64,000 bases of DNA from Achromobacter sp. Marseille-Q4962 (GTDB lineage: Bacteria; Pseudomonadota; Gammaproteobacteria; Burkholderiales; Burkholderiaceae_B), in the NCBI RefSeq assembly GCF_943737005.1, contig NZ_CALSFU010000010.1, forward strand, positions 1 to 64,000, written 5' to 3'. A program made the translations under genes and the position numbers. Under the pieces are notes generated by a model, which did not search any database, had not been told where the DNA came from, and worked only from the letters and a program-made list of their open reading frames with translations. Of this stretch, positions 17,790 through 27,322 are shown piece by piece; position 1 is the stretch's first letter; each line of letters begins with the position of its first letter.

Positions 17790-18060
17790 CCTCCAGATGC
17801 AGGGCCGTGCCGGCCCTCGATGCGGCGCTCGGGACGATCGCCGCCCGGCCCTTGACGACAGGCCGGCAGGCAGATTACGGAAGGAAGCTGCTAATCCGCT
17901 TTCTATAGACTGTCTGCTTCCTGAATCCGGGGGTAATCCCTGATCGCGTCGCGGGCGGGACGGGCGGCTTTTTTGAAAGCGGAAGCAACGCGGAACGGGA
18001 AAGCACGTATCGGCGCGGAAGCCGGCACGCTCTTTCGGGACGGCGCGGGACGCGGGCGGG
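17790..18060 (-). promoter_or_regulatory. spacer between tctE and tctB, likely promoter region
   Basis: This 271-bp gap is where tctC would be expected; no coding frame for a binding protein or a remnant of one is visible. On the minus strand it carries GGAAGC and GCTTCC half-sites flanking TCTATAGAAAGC, which may hold a -10 element and a TctD site for tctBA. The element assignments are guesses. Confidence 0.35.
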
Positions 18061-19575
18061 CTAGGCTTCGGCCGCGCGCGGAAACGGCGAAACCGTGGGC
18101 GCCGCGGGCAGCCACAGCACGGCCGCCAGGCCCACGCCGCCCCGGGCGTTGGGTTCTCCGTCGCGCAGTTCGATATCGCCGCCGTTGCGGCGGGCATAGG
18201 CCCGCGCGATGGCCAGCCCCAGGCCCGAGCCGGACGAGGAAAGCGGCTTGTCGGTGCCGACCCGCTCGAAGCGCGAGAAGGCGCGCTCGCGCAGCACGGG
18301 GTCCAGGCCGGGGCCGTTGTCGGCCACCGAGACCTCGGCGCGCTCGCCCGCCAGCCCCACGCCTACGGTGATGCGCGCGCCGGGGCCCGCATAGTTGATG
18401 GCGTTGTGCACGAGGTTGGACAGCGCCTCGTGCAGCTCGGCCTCGTTGCCGCATACGATGGCGGCGAGTTCCCTGCCCTCTTCCGACCCCGCCTGCACCC
18501 AGCCGAGATCCTGCTGCCTCTCGTGGGCCAGCGGCAGGTACTGGAGCACCACCTCGCGCGACACGTCGTTCAGGTCGAGAAGCTGGCGCGGCGGCGCCTC
18601 GGCCTGGTTGGCGTGCGCCAGCGAAAGCAGTTGCTCGGTCAGGCGGCGCGTGCGGCCCAACTGGTCGACGATGGCGCGCAGGCCCTCGCGCGCCCGCGCC
18701 GGATCGGGCTCGCGCAGCGCGTACTGCGCCTGGGTCAGCATGATGGCCAGCGGCGTGCGCAACTGGTGCGAGGCGTCGGCCAGGAAGTGCGACTGCTCGT
18801 CGAGCACGCGCCGGTAGCGCGCGATGTGATGGTTGACGGCCTCGACCAGCGGCGCCACTTCGCTGGGCACGCGCGAGGCGTCGAGCGGCGTGAGGTCATC
18901 GGGACGCCGCCCGCGGATGTCGGCGCGCAGGCGGCGCAGCGGCTTGAGCGCCCACGACACGCCCCACCATACGAGAAGCACCACCAGGGCCAGCATGCGC
19001 GCATCGCGCAGGATCTCCTGGCGGCGCGCCCGGTCTTCGGCCTCGATGCGCTTGCCGGTGCTTTCCGCCACCAGCACCAGGACCTGGCGGTGGCGGCCGT
19101 GGTAGTAGAGGTCGCGCAGCACCGACACCACGCGCACGGGATCGTTGCGGTAAACGCTGTCGTAGAAAACGGGCTGGCCGTTGGCGCGCGGCCAGACGGG
19201 CGGACGCGGCATGTCGGGCATGCCCAGCAGCGTCTTGCCCTGCTCCTGCGGCACGGGGGAACCGTCGGGCAGCGGCGGGGAGATTTCCTCCATGCGGAAA
19301 TACTTGCGCAGGCCAGCGCGCGATTCCAGCATCACCTGCGCGTACAGCGGCGTGGCCACCTGCAGCTCGCCCGAGGGCGTGAATTCGAGGCTGCTTTCGA
19401 GCACGCGCGCCGGCTCCACCAGGGCGCTGTCATAGGCTTCGTTGGTGATTTCCGCCAGGGTGCGGTAGTCGTTCAGGCTGTCGATGACCAGCAGCGCCAC
19501 CACGCCGGGCAGCAGCAGGAGGATGAGCAGCGCGCGGATGCCCACGCGCGGCATGCCCGGAATGCGCAGGCTCAC
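18061..19575 (-). CDS. tctE: TctE-type sensor histidine kinase
   Basis: Membrane sensor of a two-component system for carboxylate transport. The GTG at 19575 overlaps the tctD stop (GTGA), giving 504 residues. Membrane segments lie at about 13-32 and 194-210, with a periplasmic sensor region between. The phospho-accepting His270 is in DASHQLRTPLAIML; the ATP-binding N box (NLVHNAINYA), G1 (DNGPGLD) and G2 (GSGLGLAIA) follow. It resembles TctE/QseC kinases. With TctD it most likely activates the tctBA genes downstream when a tri- or dicarboxylate is present. Confidence 0.88.
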   Translation of the reverse strand: MSLRIPGMPRVGIRALLILLLLPGVVALLVIDSLNDYRTLAEITNEAYDSALVEPARVLESSLEFTPSGELQVATPLYAQVMLESRAGLRKYFRMEEISPPLPDGSPVPQEQGKTLLGMPDMPRPPVWPRANGQPVFYDSVYRNDPVRVVSVLRDLYYHGRHRQVLVLVAESTGKRIEAEDRARRQEILRDARMLALVVLLVWWGVSWALKPLRRLRADIRGRRPDDLTPLDASRVPSEVAPLVEAVNHHIARYRRVLDEQSHFLADASHQLRTPLAIMLTQAQYALREPDPARAREGLRAIVDQLGRTRRLTEQLLSLAHANQAEAPPRQLLDLNDVSREVVLQYLPLAHERQQDLGWVQAGSEEGRELAAIVCGNEAELHEALSNLVHNAINYAGPGARITVGVGLAGERAEVSVADNGPGLDPVLRERAFSRFERVGTDKPLSSSGSGLGLAIARAYARRNGGDIELRDGEPNARGGVGLAAVLWLPAAPTVSPFPRAAEA

Positions 19576-20258
19576 GTGTCGGCGGATTCGCTGGCCACGC
19601 TTTCGAGCATGTAGCCCAGCCCGCGCACGGTGACGATGCGCACGTCGCTGCCGGCCAGCTTCTTGCGCAGCCGGTGCAGCACGACCTCGATGGCGTCCGG
19701 ATTGGCTTCGCTGTCGTGGGTGAAGACCTTGCCGAAGAGCTGCGACTTGTCCACCGGATAGCCGCTGCGGGTCAGCAGGGCCGCCAGCGCCGCGTGTTCG
19801 CGCGGGGTCAGGAAAAGCAGGGAGCCGTCCAGCGTGAAGGCGCGGCTCTCGCTGTCGTAGGAAAGCGAGCCGCACTGGAGCCGGGGATGCTGGCGGCCCC
19901 GGCTGCGCCGCACCAGCGCCGTCAGCCGCGCCTCGAGCTCTTCGAGGGCGAACGGCTTGGTAAGGAAATCGTCGGCGCCCAGGTTGAGGCCGCGCACGCG
20001 GTCCTGGAGCGCGCCCTGCGCGGTGAGCAGGAGCACGGGCGTGCGGTCGTCGCGGTTGCGCATCTCGCGCAGCACCACCAGGCCATGCTTGTCGGGCAGG
20101 CGCAGGTCCATGACGATGGCGTCGTACTCGGTGCCGGCCATGAAGGCTTCGGCGGTGCGCGCATCGGGAGCATGATCCGGCACGAAGCCGCTTTGCGCGA
20201 GCGCGCGCATGAGCCAGGAGGCCATGTCCTGTTCGTCTTCAACCAGCAATATGCGCAT
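19572..20258 (-). CDS. tctD: TctD-type response regulator, OmpR family
   Basis: A 228-residue response regulator. The receiver domain spans about 1-115, with acidic Glu7/Asp8, phospho-acceptor Asp51 ([11 protein letters not shown]) and the Lys of LTKPF near 102. An OmpR-type winged helix (about 125-220) ends with the usual [11 protein letters not shown]-like stretch. It overlaps tctE by 4 bp downstream and the 3' end of rppH by 20 bp upstream. It probably controls tctBA. Confidence 0.9.
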   Translation of the reverse strand: MRILLVEDEQDMASWLMRALAQSGFVPDHAPDARTAEAFMAGTEYDAIVMDLRLPDKHGLVVLREMRNRDDRTPVLLLTAQGALQDRVRGLNLGADDFLTKPFALEELEARLTALVRRSRGRQHPRLQCGSLSYDSESRAFTLDGSLLFLTPREHAALAALLTRSGYPVDKSQLFGKVFTHDSEANPDAIEVVLHRLRKKLAGSDVRIVTVRGLGYMLESVASESADT

Positions 20259-20811
20259 GACCGTCCGTTCCTTCGGGCAAATTCTCTGCCGCCCGCGGTC
20301 CGTGCACGCGCTGGCGCAGGTAGCGGGTTTCGTGGTGGCGCCGGAAAAGGATAGAGGAAAGCTCGTTCAGGGCCTGGGTGTAGACGTCGCGCTTGAATTC
20401 GATCACGGCATCCAGCGGCACCCAGTACTGGCTCCAGCGCCAGGCGTCGAATTCCGGATGCTGCGTCGCGCGCAAGCACACATCGCTGTCGCGGCCGACC
20501 AGGCGCAACAGGAACCAAATCTGCTTTTGTCCTTTATAGTGGCCGCGCCACTCACGCCGGACGAAGTGATCGGGCACGTTATACCGTAACCAATCGCGTG
20601 TACGCCCCAAAATACGGACATGCTCGGGCTTCAGGCCCACCTCTTCATGGAGTTCGCGATACATGGCCTGCACCGGGCTTTCGCCGTATTTGATGCCGCC
20701 CTGCGGGAACTGCCAGGCATGTTCCCGGATCCGCTTGCCCCAAAAGACCTCGTTTCTGTTGTTTACGAGAATGATGCCGACATTGGGACGGTAGCCTTCG
20801 CGGTCAAGCAT
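20239..20811 (-). CDS. rppH: RNA pyrophosphohydrolase RppH
   Basis: Removes pyrophosphate from the 5' end of mRNA, which opens it to RNase E decay. The 190-residue protein opens with the family N-terminus [17 protein letters not shown] and has a complete Nudix box from Gly38 to Leu60 (GIKYGE...REL.EEVGL). The following [20 protein letters not shown] segment is typical of RppH. It is divergent from proS across 65 bp, and its tail overlaps tctD by 20 bp. Confidence 0.94.
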   Translation of the reverse strand: MLDREGYRPNVGIILVNNRNEVFWGKRIREHAWQFPQGGIKYGESPVQAMYRELHEEVGLKPEHVRILGRTRDWLRYNVPDHFVRREWRGHYKGQKQIWFLLRLVGRDSDVCLRATQHPEFDAWRWSQYWVPLDAVIEFKRDVYTQALNELSSILFRRHHETRYLRQRVHGPRAAENLPEGTDGHAHIAG

Positions 20812-20876
20812 GGGCCACCCCCACCGAATTCAATACAATTACGGACGATTATACGTATCTGCTGCCACCTTTAAAC

Positions 20877-22607
20877 ATGCGCGCATCCAACTACCATATC
20901 AACACCCTGAAAGAAGCCCCCGCCGAAGCCGAGGTCGCCAGCCACCAGCTCATGACCCGCGCGGGCATGATCCGCAAGCTGGCGGGCGGCATCTACACCT
21001 ACATGCCGCTGGGTCTGAAGGTGATCCGCAAGGTGGAAGCCATCGTCCGCGAGGAAATGAACGCCGCCGGCGCCATCGAGCTGCTGATGCCGGTGGTGCA
21101 GCCCGCCGAGCTCTGGATGGAGTCCGGCCGCTGGGAGCAGTACGGCCCCGAGCTGCTGCGCATCAAAGACCGCCACCAGCGCGACTTCGTGCTGCAGCCC
21201 ACGTCCGAGGAAGTCATCACGGACATCGCGCGCAACGAGATCCACAGCTACCGCCAGCTGCCGCTGAACTTCTATCACATCCAGACCAAGTTCCGCGACG
21301 AGCGCCGGCCGCGCTTCGGGCTGATGCGCGGGCGCGAATTCACCATGAAGGACGCCTACTCCTTCGACCGCGACGAGGCCGGCGCGCAGCGCAGTTATGA
21401 CAATATGTATCAAGCCTACATGCGCATCTTCGGGCGCCTGGGGCTGGAATTCCGCGCCGTGGCCGCCGACACCGGCTCCATCGGCGGCACGCGCAGCCAC
21501 GAGTTCCAGGTCATCGCCGACACCGGCGAAGACCTGCTGGTCTACAACGCCGAAACCGACTACGCGGCCAACATCGAACTGGCCGAGGCGGTCAGCCTGA
21601 TCGCCGAGCGCGCCGCGCCGGCCGAGGCGATGGCCGAGGTGCCCACGCCGGGCGCGGCCAAATGCGAAGACGTCGCCAAGCTGCTGGACCTGCCGCTCGC
21701 GCGCACGCTGAAATCCATCGTGCTGGCCACCGACGGCGAAAAGGGCAAGGTGGAAATCTGGCTGCTGATGCTGCGCGGCGACCACGAGCTGAACGAGATC
21801 AAGGCGGGCAAGCTGCCCGGCCTGGCCGGCTTCCGTTTCGCGACCGAGGCCGAGATCGTGGAGCACTTCGGCTGCAAGCCCGGCTACCTGGGCCCGGTCA
21901 AGACGGCCAAGCCGGTGCACGTCATCGCCGACCGCACCGTGGCGAACATGTCCGACTTCGTCTGCGGCGCCAACAAGGAAGACTACCACCTGCGCGGCGT
22001 GAACTGGGGACGCGACCTGCCCGAGCCCGAGCGGGTGGCCGACCTGCGCAACGTGGTCGAGGGCGACCCCGCGCCGGACGGCAAGGGCACGCTTTCCATC
22101 CAGCGCGGCATCGAGGTGGGCCACGTCTTCTACCTGGGCAAGAAGTACTCCGAGGCGCTGAAGGCCACGTTCCTGGACGAAACCGGCAAGCCCGCCGTCC
22201 TGGAAATGGGCTGCTACGGCATCGGCATCACCCGCATCGTGGGCGCGGCCATCGAGCAGAACCACGACGCCCGCGGCATCATCTGGCCTCGCGCGCTCGC
22301 GCCGTTCGAGGTGGTGATCTGCCCGGTGGGCTGGGGCAAAAGTGAAACGGTGCGTGACACCGCCACCCGGCTGTACGAATCGCTGCTCGCGCGCGGCGTG
22401 GACGTGGTGCTGGACGACCGCGACGCCCGCCCCGGCGTCATGTTCGCGGAGTGGGAACTGATAGGCGTGCCCCTGCGCGTAACAGTTGGAGAACGCGGCC
22501 TGGCCGAGGGTGTGGTGGAATTGCAGGCCCGCCGGGAAACCGAGGCAGCCCGGATTCCCGTGGAAGGCGCCCTGGAACAGGTGCTGACCAAGCTGGACAC
22601 CCTCTAA
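20877..22607 (+). CDS. proS: prolyl-tRNA synthetase
   Basis: Charges tRNA-Pro. The 576-residue bacterial-type class II enzyme shows motif 2 ([21 protein letters not shown]), class II motif 3 ([12 protein letters not shown]) and, between them, the INS editing domain (about 230-380, including [20 protein letters not shown]) that clears Ala-tRNA-Pro. The start [19 protein letters not shown] matches the family. It is divergent from rppH and precedes ybgC by 42 bp. Confidence 0.96.
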   Translation: MRASNYHINTLKEAPAEAEVASHQLMTRAGMIRKLAGGIYTYMPLGLKVIRKVEAIVREEMNAAGAIELLMPVVQPAELWMESGRWEQYGPELLRIKDRHQRDFVLQPTSEEVITDIARNEIHSYRQLPLNFYHIQTKFRDERRPRFGLMRGREFTMKDAYSFDRDEAGAQRSYDNMYQAYMRIFGRLGLEFRAVAADTGSIGGTRSHEFQVIADTGEDLLVYNAETDYAANIELAEAVSLIAERAAPAEAMAEVPTPGAAKCEDVAKLLDLPLARTLKSIVLATDGEKGKVEIWLLMLRGDHELNEIKAGKLPGLAGFRFATEAEIVEHFGCKPGYLGPVKTAKPVHVIADRTVANMSDFVCGANKEDYHLRGVNWGRDLPEPERVADLRNVVEGDPAPDGKGTLSIQRGIEVGHVFYLGKKYSEALKATFLDETGKPAVLEMGCYGIGITRIVGAAIEQNHDARGIIWPRALAPFEVVICPVGWGKSETVRDTATRLYESLLARGVDVVLDDRDARPGVMFAEWELIGVPLRVTVGERGLAEGVVELQARRETEAARIPVEGALEQVLTKLDTL

Positions 22608-22649
22608 CCCTATAGTTACTACGGACTTTCGTCCGCCAGACTGCCTATC

Positions 22650-23072
22650 GTGACCGCAACGAAGTCCGCCGAATCCCTCCTGCAGATACGTGTCTACTAC
22701 GAAGACACCGACGCGGGAGGGGTGGTTTTCTACGCCAATTACCTCAAGTTCCTGGAACGCGCACGCACCGAGTGGCTGCGCGAACTGGGCGTCAACCAGT
22801 CGGCGCTGGCCGCCGGCGAGCAGCGGCTCTTTGTCGTCCGCTCGCTGGACATGGCCTACCGCAAGCCGGCGCGGCTCGACGATTTGCTTACCATACGCAG
22901 CCGGGTTACACGACTGGGCCGCGCTTCGATACACTTCGCGCAGCGCGCTGAACGCAACGGGGAACTGCTCGCCGAGGGCAATATCCAAGTCTGCTGCGTC
23001 GATGCCATCCATATGCGGCCGACGGAACTTCCGGCCGACCTTCGCGCAAAACTGGAATTCATTCAGGAATAA
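22650..23072 (+). CDS. ybgC: acyl-CoA thioesterase YbgC, Tol-Pal associated
   Basis: A 140-residue single hot-dog-fold thioesterase. The active-site segment VYYEDTDAGGVVFYANYLKF, with the catalytic Asp in the EDTDAGG part, is at about residues 15-34. Start is a GTG. It heads the tol-pal cluster as in many proteobacteria, 2 bp before tolQ. Known YbgC proteins hydrolyse acyl-CoA and have been linked to phospholipid metabolism; its role in Tol function is unclear. Confidence 0.92.
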   Translation: MTATKSAESLLQIRVYYEDTDAGGVVFYANYLKFLERARTEWLRELGVNQSALAAGEQRLFVVRSLDMAYRKPARLDDLLTIRSRVTRLGRASIHFAQRAERNGELLAEGNIQVCCVDAIHMRPTELPADLRAKLEFIQE

Positions 23073-23074
23073 CC

Positions 23075-23755
23075 ATGCAAGTCACCAACGACATGTCGTT
23101 GCTTTCGCTGATTTCGCACGCCAGCGTGCCGGTTCAGCTGATTATGTTGATTCTGTTGGGCATCTCGATCATGTCCTGGACGTACATCTTCGCCAAGCGG
23201 ATGGCGATCAAGCGGGCCAACGAGCAGACCCGCCGCTTCGAAGACGATTTCTGGTCGGGCGGCGACCTCTCCATGCTGCAGCAGGCGGTGGCGTCGCGCC
23301 GCGACGAGCAGGGCGCGCTGGCCCGCATCTTCGACGCCGGCATGACCGAATTCCTCAAGGCCCGCCGCAGCAGTCCCGGCGGCGACGCCACGGCGATCCT
23401 GGACGGTCCCCGCCGCGCCATGCGCGCCGCCTACCAGCGCGAAATGGACGCCCTGGAATCGCACCTCAACTTCCTGGCCTCGGCCGGCTCGGTGTCGCCA
23501 TACATTGGCCTGCTGGGCACGGTGTGGGGCATCATGCACGCCTTCATCGGCCTGTCCAACATGCAGCAGGCCACGCTGGCCTCGGTGGCCCCCGGCATCG
23601 CCGAAGCCCTGATCGCCACCGCCATCGGCCTGTTCGCCGCCATTCCCGCGGTGGTGGCCTACAACCGCTACACGAATGACATCGATCGCCTGTCCATCCG
23701 CTTCGACAGCTTCGTCGACGAGTTCCTGAACATTCTGCAAAGGCAGGTGCGCTAA
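23075..23755 (+). CDS. tolQ: Tol-Pal system protein TolQ
   Basis: Inner-membrane motor subunit related to ExbB and MotA. The 226-residue protein has three membrane segments (about 18-38, 132-155, 170-195) with the conserved helix ASAGSVSPYIGLLGTVWGIM and the threonine-containing APGIAEALIATAIGLFAAIP. With TolR it uses the proton motive force to energise TolA. Its stop overlaps the tolR start by one base (TAATG). Confidence 0.95.
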   Translation: MQVTNDMSLLSLISHASVPVQLIMLILLGISIMSWTYIFAKRMAIKRANEQTRRFEDDFWSGGDLSMLQQAVASRRDEQGALARIFDAGMTEFLKARRSSPGGDATAILDGPRRAMRAAYQREMDALESHLNFLASAGSVSPYIGLLGTVWGIMHAFIGLSNMQQATLASVAPGIAEALIATAIGLFAAIPAVVAYNRYTNDIDRLSIRFDSFVDEFLNILQRQVR

Positions 23756-24219
23756 TGCCCTCGGTAAGCTCGCGCGGCCGCGCCGGCCGCCGCATGAAGT
23801 CCGACATCAACGTGGTGCCGTACATCGACGTGATGCTGGTGCTGCTGGTCATCTTCATGGTGACCGCCCCCCTCATCACGCCCGGACTGATCCAGCTCCC
23901 CTCCGTGGGCGCGGCGTCGGAAGTGCCGGTCAAGCCGCTGGAAGTCCAGATTTCCGAAGACGGCAAGATCGCCCTGCGCATGCGCGAGCCCGGCGCCACG
24001 CCTCAGGACATCGCCCGCCCCGAGCTGGTGGCGCAGGTGCGCTCGCGCATCACCGCCGAGACGCCGGTCGTCATCGCGGCGGACGGCAAAGTGCCCTACG
24101 AGTCGGTCGTAAAGGTCATGGACGAACTCCGCACCAACGGCATCACCCGCCTGGGGCTGCTGGTGGATCAGTCCCAATCCGGCGCATCCTCGCAGTCCGC
24201 TCCCGCCAAGAAACGCTAA
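23755..24219 (+). CDS. tolR: Tol-Pal system protein TolR
   Basis: A 154-residue protein with one N-terminal membrane helix carrying the proton-relay aspartate (VPYIDVMLVLLVIFMV, about residues 21-36) and a periplasmic domain. It forms the TolQ-TolR proton channel. The cytoplasmic start is basic (RGRAGRRMKSDINV). Length fits the family. One-base overlap with tolQ; tolA starts 41 bp later. Confidence 0.95.
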   Translation: MPSVSSRGRAGRRMKSDINVVPYIDVMLVLLVIFMVTAPLITPGLIQLPSVGAASEVPVKPLEVQISEDGKIALRMREPGATPQDIARPELVAQVRSRITAETPVVIAADGKVPYESVVKVMDELRTNGITRLGLLVDQSQSGASSQSAPAKKR

Positions 24220-24259
24220 TGCGACGCTCCCCCGCCGGCCTGGCCGGCATGCAACGCTC

Positions 24260-25360
24260 ATGACGCCACCCCTCATCCGACACCGCAGCGAAAAGCCGGT
24301 CCCCCCGCCCACCAACGACAACCGGAACTCCCTGATTCTGGCCGTGGCGGTCCACCTGCTGCTGCTGGTGGCCCTGATCCTGGGCGTGAACTGGCATTCC
24401 GAGAACCCCGGCCCCGTCCAGGTCGAACTGTGGGCGGACGGCAACTCGCCGGTATCGCCCCCGCCCCAGCCGCAGCCCGAGCCGCCGAAGCCGCAGCCCG
24501 AGCCCAAGCCGGAACCCGAACCGGAGCCCAAGCCCGAGCCGCCGCCCCCGCCGCCGCCGGAAACCAAGCCGCAGGAACAGCCCAAGGCCGAAGCCGATCC
24601 CGAAATCGCCCTGCAGGAAGCCAAGAAGAAGCGCGAGGAAGAGGAAAAAGCCCGCGCGGCTGCCGAGGCGGCCAAGGAAAAGGCGCGCCTCGAAGAAGAG
24701 CGCAAGCAGGCCGAGCTGAAGGAAAAGAAACGCCTGGAGCAAGAACGCCAGGCCGCCGAGAAGGCCGCGGCTGAAAAGGCCGCTGCCGAGAAGAAGGCCA
24801 AGGAAGAGGCGGCGCAGAAGGCGGCAGCCGAGAAGAAGGCCAAGGAAGAAGCCGCCAAGAAGGCCGCTGCGGAAAAAGCCGCCGCCGAGAAAGCGGCTGC
24901 CGAGAAAGCCGCCGCCGAAAAGGCCGCGGCCGAGAAAGCGGCTGCCGAAAAGAAGGCCAAGGAAGAGGCCGCCAAGAAGGCGGCCGCCGACAAGGCCCTG
25001 AAGGAAGCCTTCCGCAACGACGCCTTGGGCGCCGCCGGCATTCCGGGCGGCACGGCCGACCGCAATCAGGCGGGAGGCGGACGCGACAGCGGCTACGGCG
25101 CGAAGGTCCGCGCCTGCGTGCAGCCGGGGGTGGCCTATCCGCCTCCGCCTCGCCGCGGCTCGGAGAACCCCACCGCGCAATACCGGGTACAGTTAGGTTC
25201 TGACGGGAAGGTGAATGGCGTTACGCTGACGAGTTCGTCCGGCATCCCGGGCTTCGACCGCGCGGTCGAGACCGGCATCCGCCGCTGCAACCCCTTCCCC
25301 AAGCCTTCGACCGGCCGCTACGAGCCCATCATTGACGTTGTCTACAGAATGTATGACTGA
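24260..25360 (+). CDS. tolA: Tol-Pal system protein TolA
   Basis: Periplasm-spanning link between the TolQR motor and TolB/Pal. The 366-residue protein has one N-terminal membrane helix (about 23-43), a Pro/Glu/Lys-rich stretch (about 70-110), a long Ala/Lys/Glu helix (about 115-255) and a C-terminal globular domain (about 275-366; VRACVQPGVAYPPPPRRG, GFDRAVETGIRRCNPFP). The middle is highly repetitive, so its length may vary between strains. tolB follows 17 bp on. Confidence 0.93.
   Translation: MTPPLIRHRSEKPVPPPTNDNRNSLILAVAVHLLLLVALILGVNWHSENPGPVQVELWADGNSPVSPPPQPQPEPPKPQPEPKPEPEPEPKPEPPPPPPPETKPQEQPKAEADPEIALQEAKKKREEEEKARAAAEAAKEKARLEEERKQAELKEKKRLEQERQAAEKAAAEKAAAEKKAKEEAAQKAAAEKKAKEEAAKKAAAEKAAAEKAAAEKAAAEKAAAEKAAAEKKAKEEAAKKAAADKALKEAFRNDALGAAGIPGGTADRNQAGGGRDSGYGAKVRACVQPGVAYPPPPRRGSENPTAQYRVQLGSDGKVNGVTLTSSSGIPGFDRAVETGIRRCNPFPKPSTGRYEPIIDVVYRMYD
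24751..25002 (+). repeat. imperfect Ala/Glu/Lys coding repeats in tolA
   Basis: About 250 bp of degenerate 12- to 15-base units encode runs of AAEKAAAEK and EKKAKEEAAKKAA. Six consecutive AAAEK units occur from about 24856 to 24948. Such tracts are prone to slippage and recombination and form the long alpha-helix of TolA. Confidence 0.8.
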
Positions 25361-25376
25361 CAGGAGATTGCTGATC

Positions 25377-26699
25377 ATGACTCCCGCCTACAGCCGACGA
25401 GCTCCTTTCCTCGCCCTTTGGCGATCGTACGGACTCGGCCTGTTCATGCTGGCGCTGGCCTGCCTGATGGCCATCAAGCCCGCCCAGGCCCAACTGCGCG
25501 TGGACATTTCCGGCACGGGCGCCACCCAGTACCCCGTGGCAATCGCCGATTTCGCCGTGGACGACGCGCACGGGCGCGCCCTGGCCGAGGTCATCCGCGC
25601 CGACCTGACCCGCACGGGCCAGTTCCGCCTCATCAACGCCGCGGGTTCCGGCCTGAACGTGGACTCGCCCATTTCGTACGACGACTGGCGCGGCAAGGGC
25701 GCCGACTTCATCGCCTACGGCAGCATCTCGCGCGGCCCCGACGGCCGCTACGACGTGCGCTACCGCCTGGCCGACACGGTCAAGAAGGGCCAGCTCGACG
25801 GCGTGGCCTTCTCGGGCACGGAACAGGAACTGCGCCGCGTGGCGCACCAGATCGCCGACCGCATCTACGAAAAGATCACCGGCGTGCGCGGCGTGTTCTC
25901 GACCCGCATCGCCTATGTGCTCAAGCGCGGCAACACCTACGAACTGCAGGTGGCCGACGCCGACGGCCAGAACCCGCAAGTGGCCCTGCGTTCGCGCGAG
26001 CCGATCATCTCGCCTTCCTGGTCGCCCGACGGCAGCAAGCTGGCCTATGTGAGCTTCGAGTCCGGCAAGCCCGTGGTGTACGTGCATACGCTGGCCACCA
26101 GCGCCCGCGTGCCGGTGGCGAACTTCAAGGGCAACAACAGCGCCCCCGGCTGGTCGCCCGACGGCACGCAACTCGCCGTGGCCCTGACGCGCGACGGGTT
26201 GTCGCAAATTTACATCGTTAGCGCCGCCGGCGGCTCGAATATGAAGCGAGTTACGCGTTCTCCGGGCATTGACACCGAACCGACCTTTACGCCCGACGGC
26301 CGTTCCATTATCTTTACCAGTGACCGCAGCGGTGGGCCGCAGATCTATCAGACCGGCCTCGATGGCGGCGACGCTCGCCGTCTCACGTTTAATGGTAGTT
26401 ACAACATCTCACCCCGAATTTCCCCGGACGGATCGACGTTGCTGTACGTTGCAAGACGCGACGGCGCGTTTCGTATCGCCTCGTTGAACCTGTCCAGCGG
26501 TTCCGAAACTCTGCTCACTGACGGACGTGATGACCAGTCGCCGAGTTTCGCGCCCAATGGCATGCAAGTCCTTTACGCCGCCGTGCAGAACGGCCGTAGC
26601 GTCCTTGCAGGTGTCTCGAGCGATGGCCGCGTACGGCAAACGCTTTCGGTACTGAACGGGGAAATACGTGAACCGACTTGGGGCCCATTTACCCGATAA
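25377..26699 (+). CDS. tolB: Tol-Pal system beta-propeller protein TolB
   Basis: Periplasmic protein that binds Pal and TolA. From the ATG at 25377, after AGGAG, the product has 440 residues: a signal peptide of about 38 residues (LFMLALACLMAIKPAQA), an N-terminal alpha/beta domain, and a six-bladed propeller with repeated SWSPDGSKLAYVS, GWSPDGTQLAV, TFTPDGRSIIF and RISPDGSTLLY blades. Earlier in-frame starts overlap tolA and lack a ribosome site. Confidence 0.94.
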   Translation: MTPAYSRRAPFLALWRSYGLGLFMLALACLMAIKPAQAQLRVDISGTGATQYPVAIADFAVDDAHGRALAEVIRADLTRTGQFRLINAAGSGLNVDSPISYDDWRGKGADFIAYGSISRGPDGRYDVRYRLADTVKKGQLDGVAFSGTEQELRRVAHQIADRIYEKITGVRGVFSTRIAYVLKRGNTYELQVADADGQNPQVALRSREPIISPSWSPDGSKLAYVSFESGKPVVYVHTLATSARVPVANFKGNNSAPGWSPDGTQLAVALTRDGLSQIYIVSAAGGSNMKRVTRSPGIDTEPTFTPDGRSIIFTSDRSGGPQIYQTGLDGGDARRLTFNGSYNISPRISPDGSTLLYVARRDGAFRIASLNLSSGSETLLTDGRDDQSPSFAPNGMQVLYAAVQNGRSVLAGVSSDGRVRQTLSVLNGEIREPTWGPFTR

Positions 26700-26730
26700 C
26701 ACGTGTGACTCTCTTTGCAAAGGAACTATC

Positions 26731-27231
26731 ATGAAGTCGCGCATTGCCAAAAGCCTAACCATCGCCGCTCTGGCTGCCACGCTGGCAGCTTGCAGCTCCG
26801 TCCCTCTCGACGAAAACGCGGGTAAGGGCGGAGGCGCTGGCCAAGGATCCTCGGCTTCCGGCCAGATTCTTGATCCCTTCAACCCCCAAAGCATCCTGGC
26901 GCAACAGCGCTCGGTATACTTTGACTTCGACAGCTACACGGTGTCGGACCAGTACCGCGGCCTGGTGGAAACCCATGCCCGCTACCTGACCTCGCACCCG
27001 CAGCAGAAGATCAAGATCGAAGGCAACACCGACGAGCGCGGCGGCGCCGAATACAACCTGGCCCTGGGCCAGCGCCGCGCCGATGCGGTCCGTCGCATGA
27101 TGACCCTGCTGGGCGTCAGCGACAACCAGATCGAAACCATCAGCTTCGGCAAGGAAAAGCCGAAGGCGACTGGTACGTCGGAAGCCGATTTTGCGGAAAA
27201 CCGCCGCGCCGATATCGTTTATCAGCGTTAA
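26731..27231 (+). CDS. pal: peptidoglycan-associated lipoprotein Pal
   Basis: Outer-membrane lipoprotein that binds peptidoglycan. The 166-residue precursor has a lipobox LAAC with the lipidated Cys21, a flexible Gly/Ser linker, and an OmpA-like domain (about 60-166) with YFDFDSYTV and the diaminopimelate-binding TDERGGAEYNLALGQRRA. AAGGAAC precedes the start at 26731. Lgt at 4.9 kb would modify Cys21. Confidence 0.95.
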   Translation: MKSRIAKSLTIAALAATLAACSSVPLDENAGKGGGAGQGSSASGQILDPFNPQSILAQQRSVYFDFDSYTVSDQYRGLVETHARYLTSHPQQKIKIEGNTDERGGAEYNLALGQRRADAVRRMMTLLGVSDNQIETISFGKEKPKATGTSEADFAENRRADIVYQR

Positions 27232-27266
27232 GCGCAACTCCGCATTGTTCTAGGCCCCACGACGCG

Positions 27267-27306
27267 TCGGGACGGTCATCCGGCCGTTCCGGCGCTTTTG
27301 TTTTTA
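27267..27306 (+). terminator. hairpin with T-tract between pal and cpoB
   Basis: Arms CGGGACGG (27268-27275) and CCGTTCCG (27284-27291) pair with one G-T wobble, followed by GCGCTTTTGTTTTT. It looks like a Rho-independent terminator or attenuator and lies between pal and cpoB, so it may lower cpoB relative to tol-pal. Confidence 0.7.
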
Positions 27307-27322
27307 CACCCGGGAATTTCTT

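Noticed and set aside
17790-18060. Remnant of tctC between tctE and tctB
   Set aside because: None of the six frames shows the Bug hallmarks (VPFPPGG-like loop or VPYKG), so there is no visible pseudogene.
18061-19875. 604-residue version of the TctE kinase
   Set aside because: The extension lies inside tctD in another frame. The GTG overlapping the tctD stop gives the normal first membrane helix.
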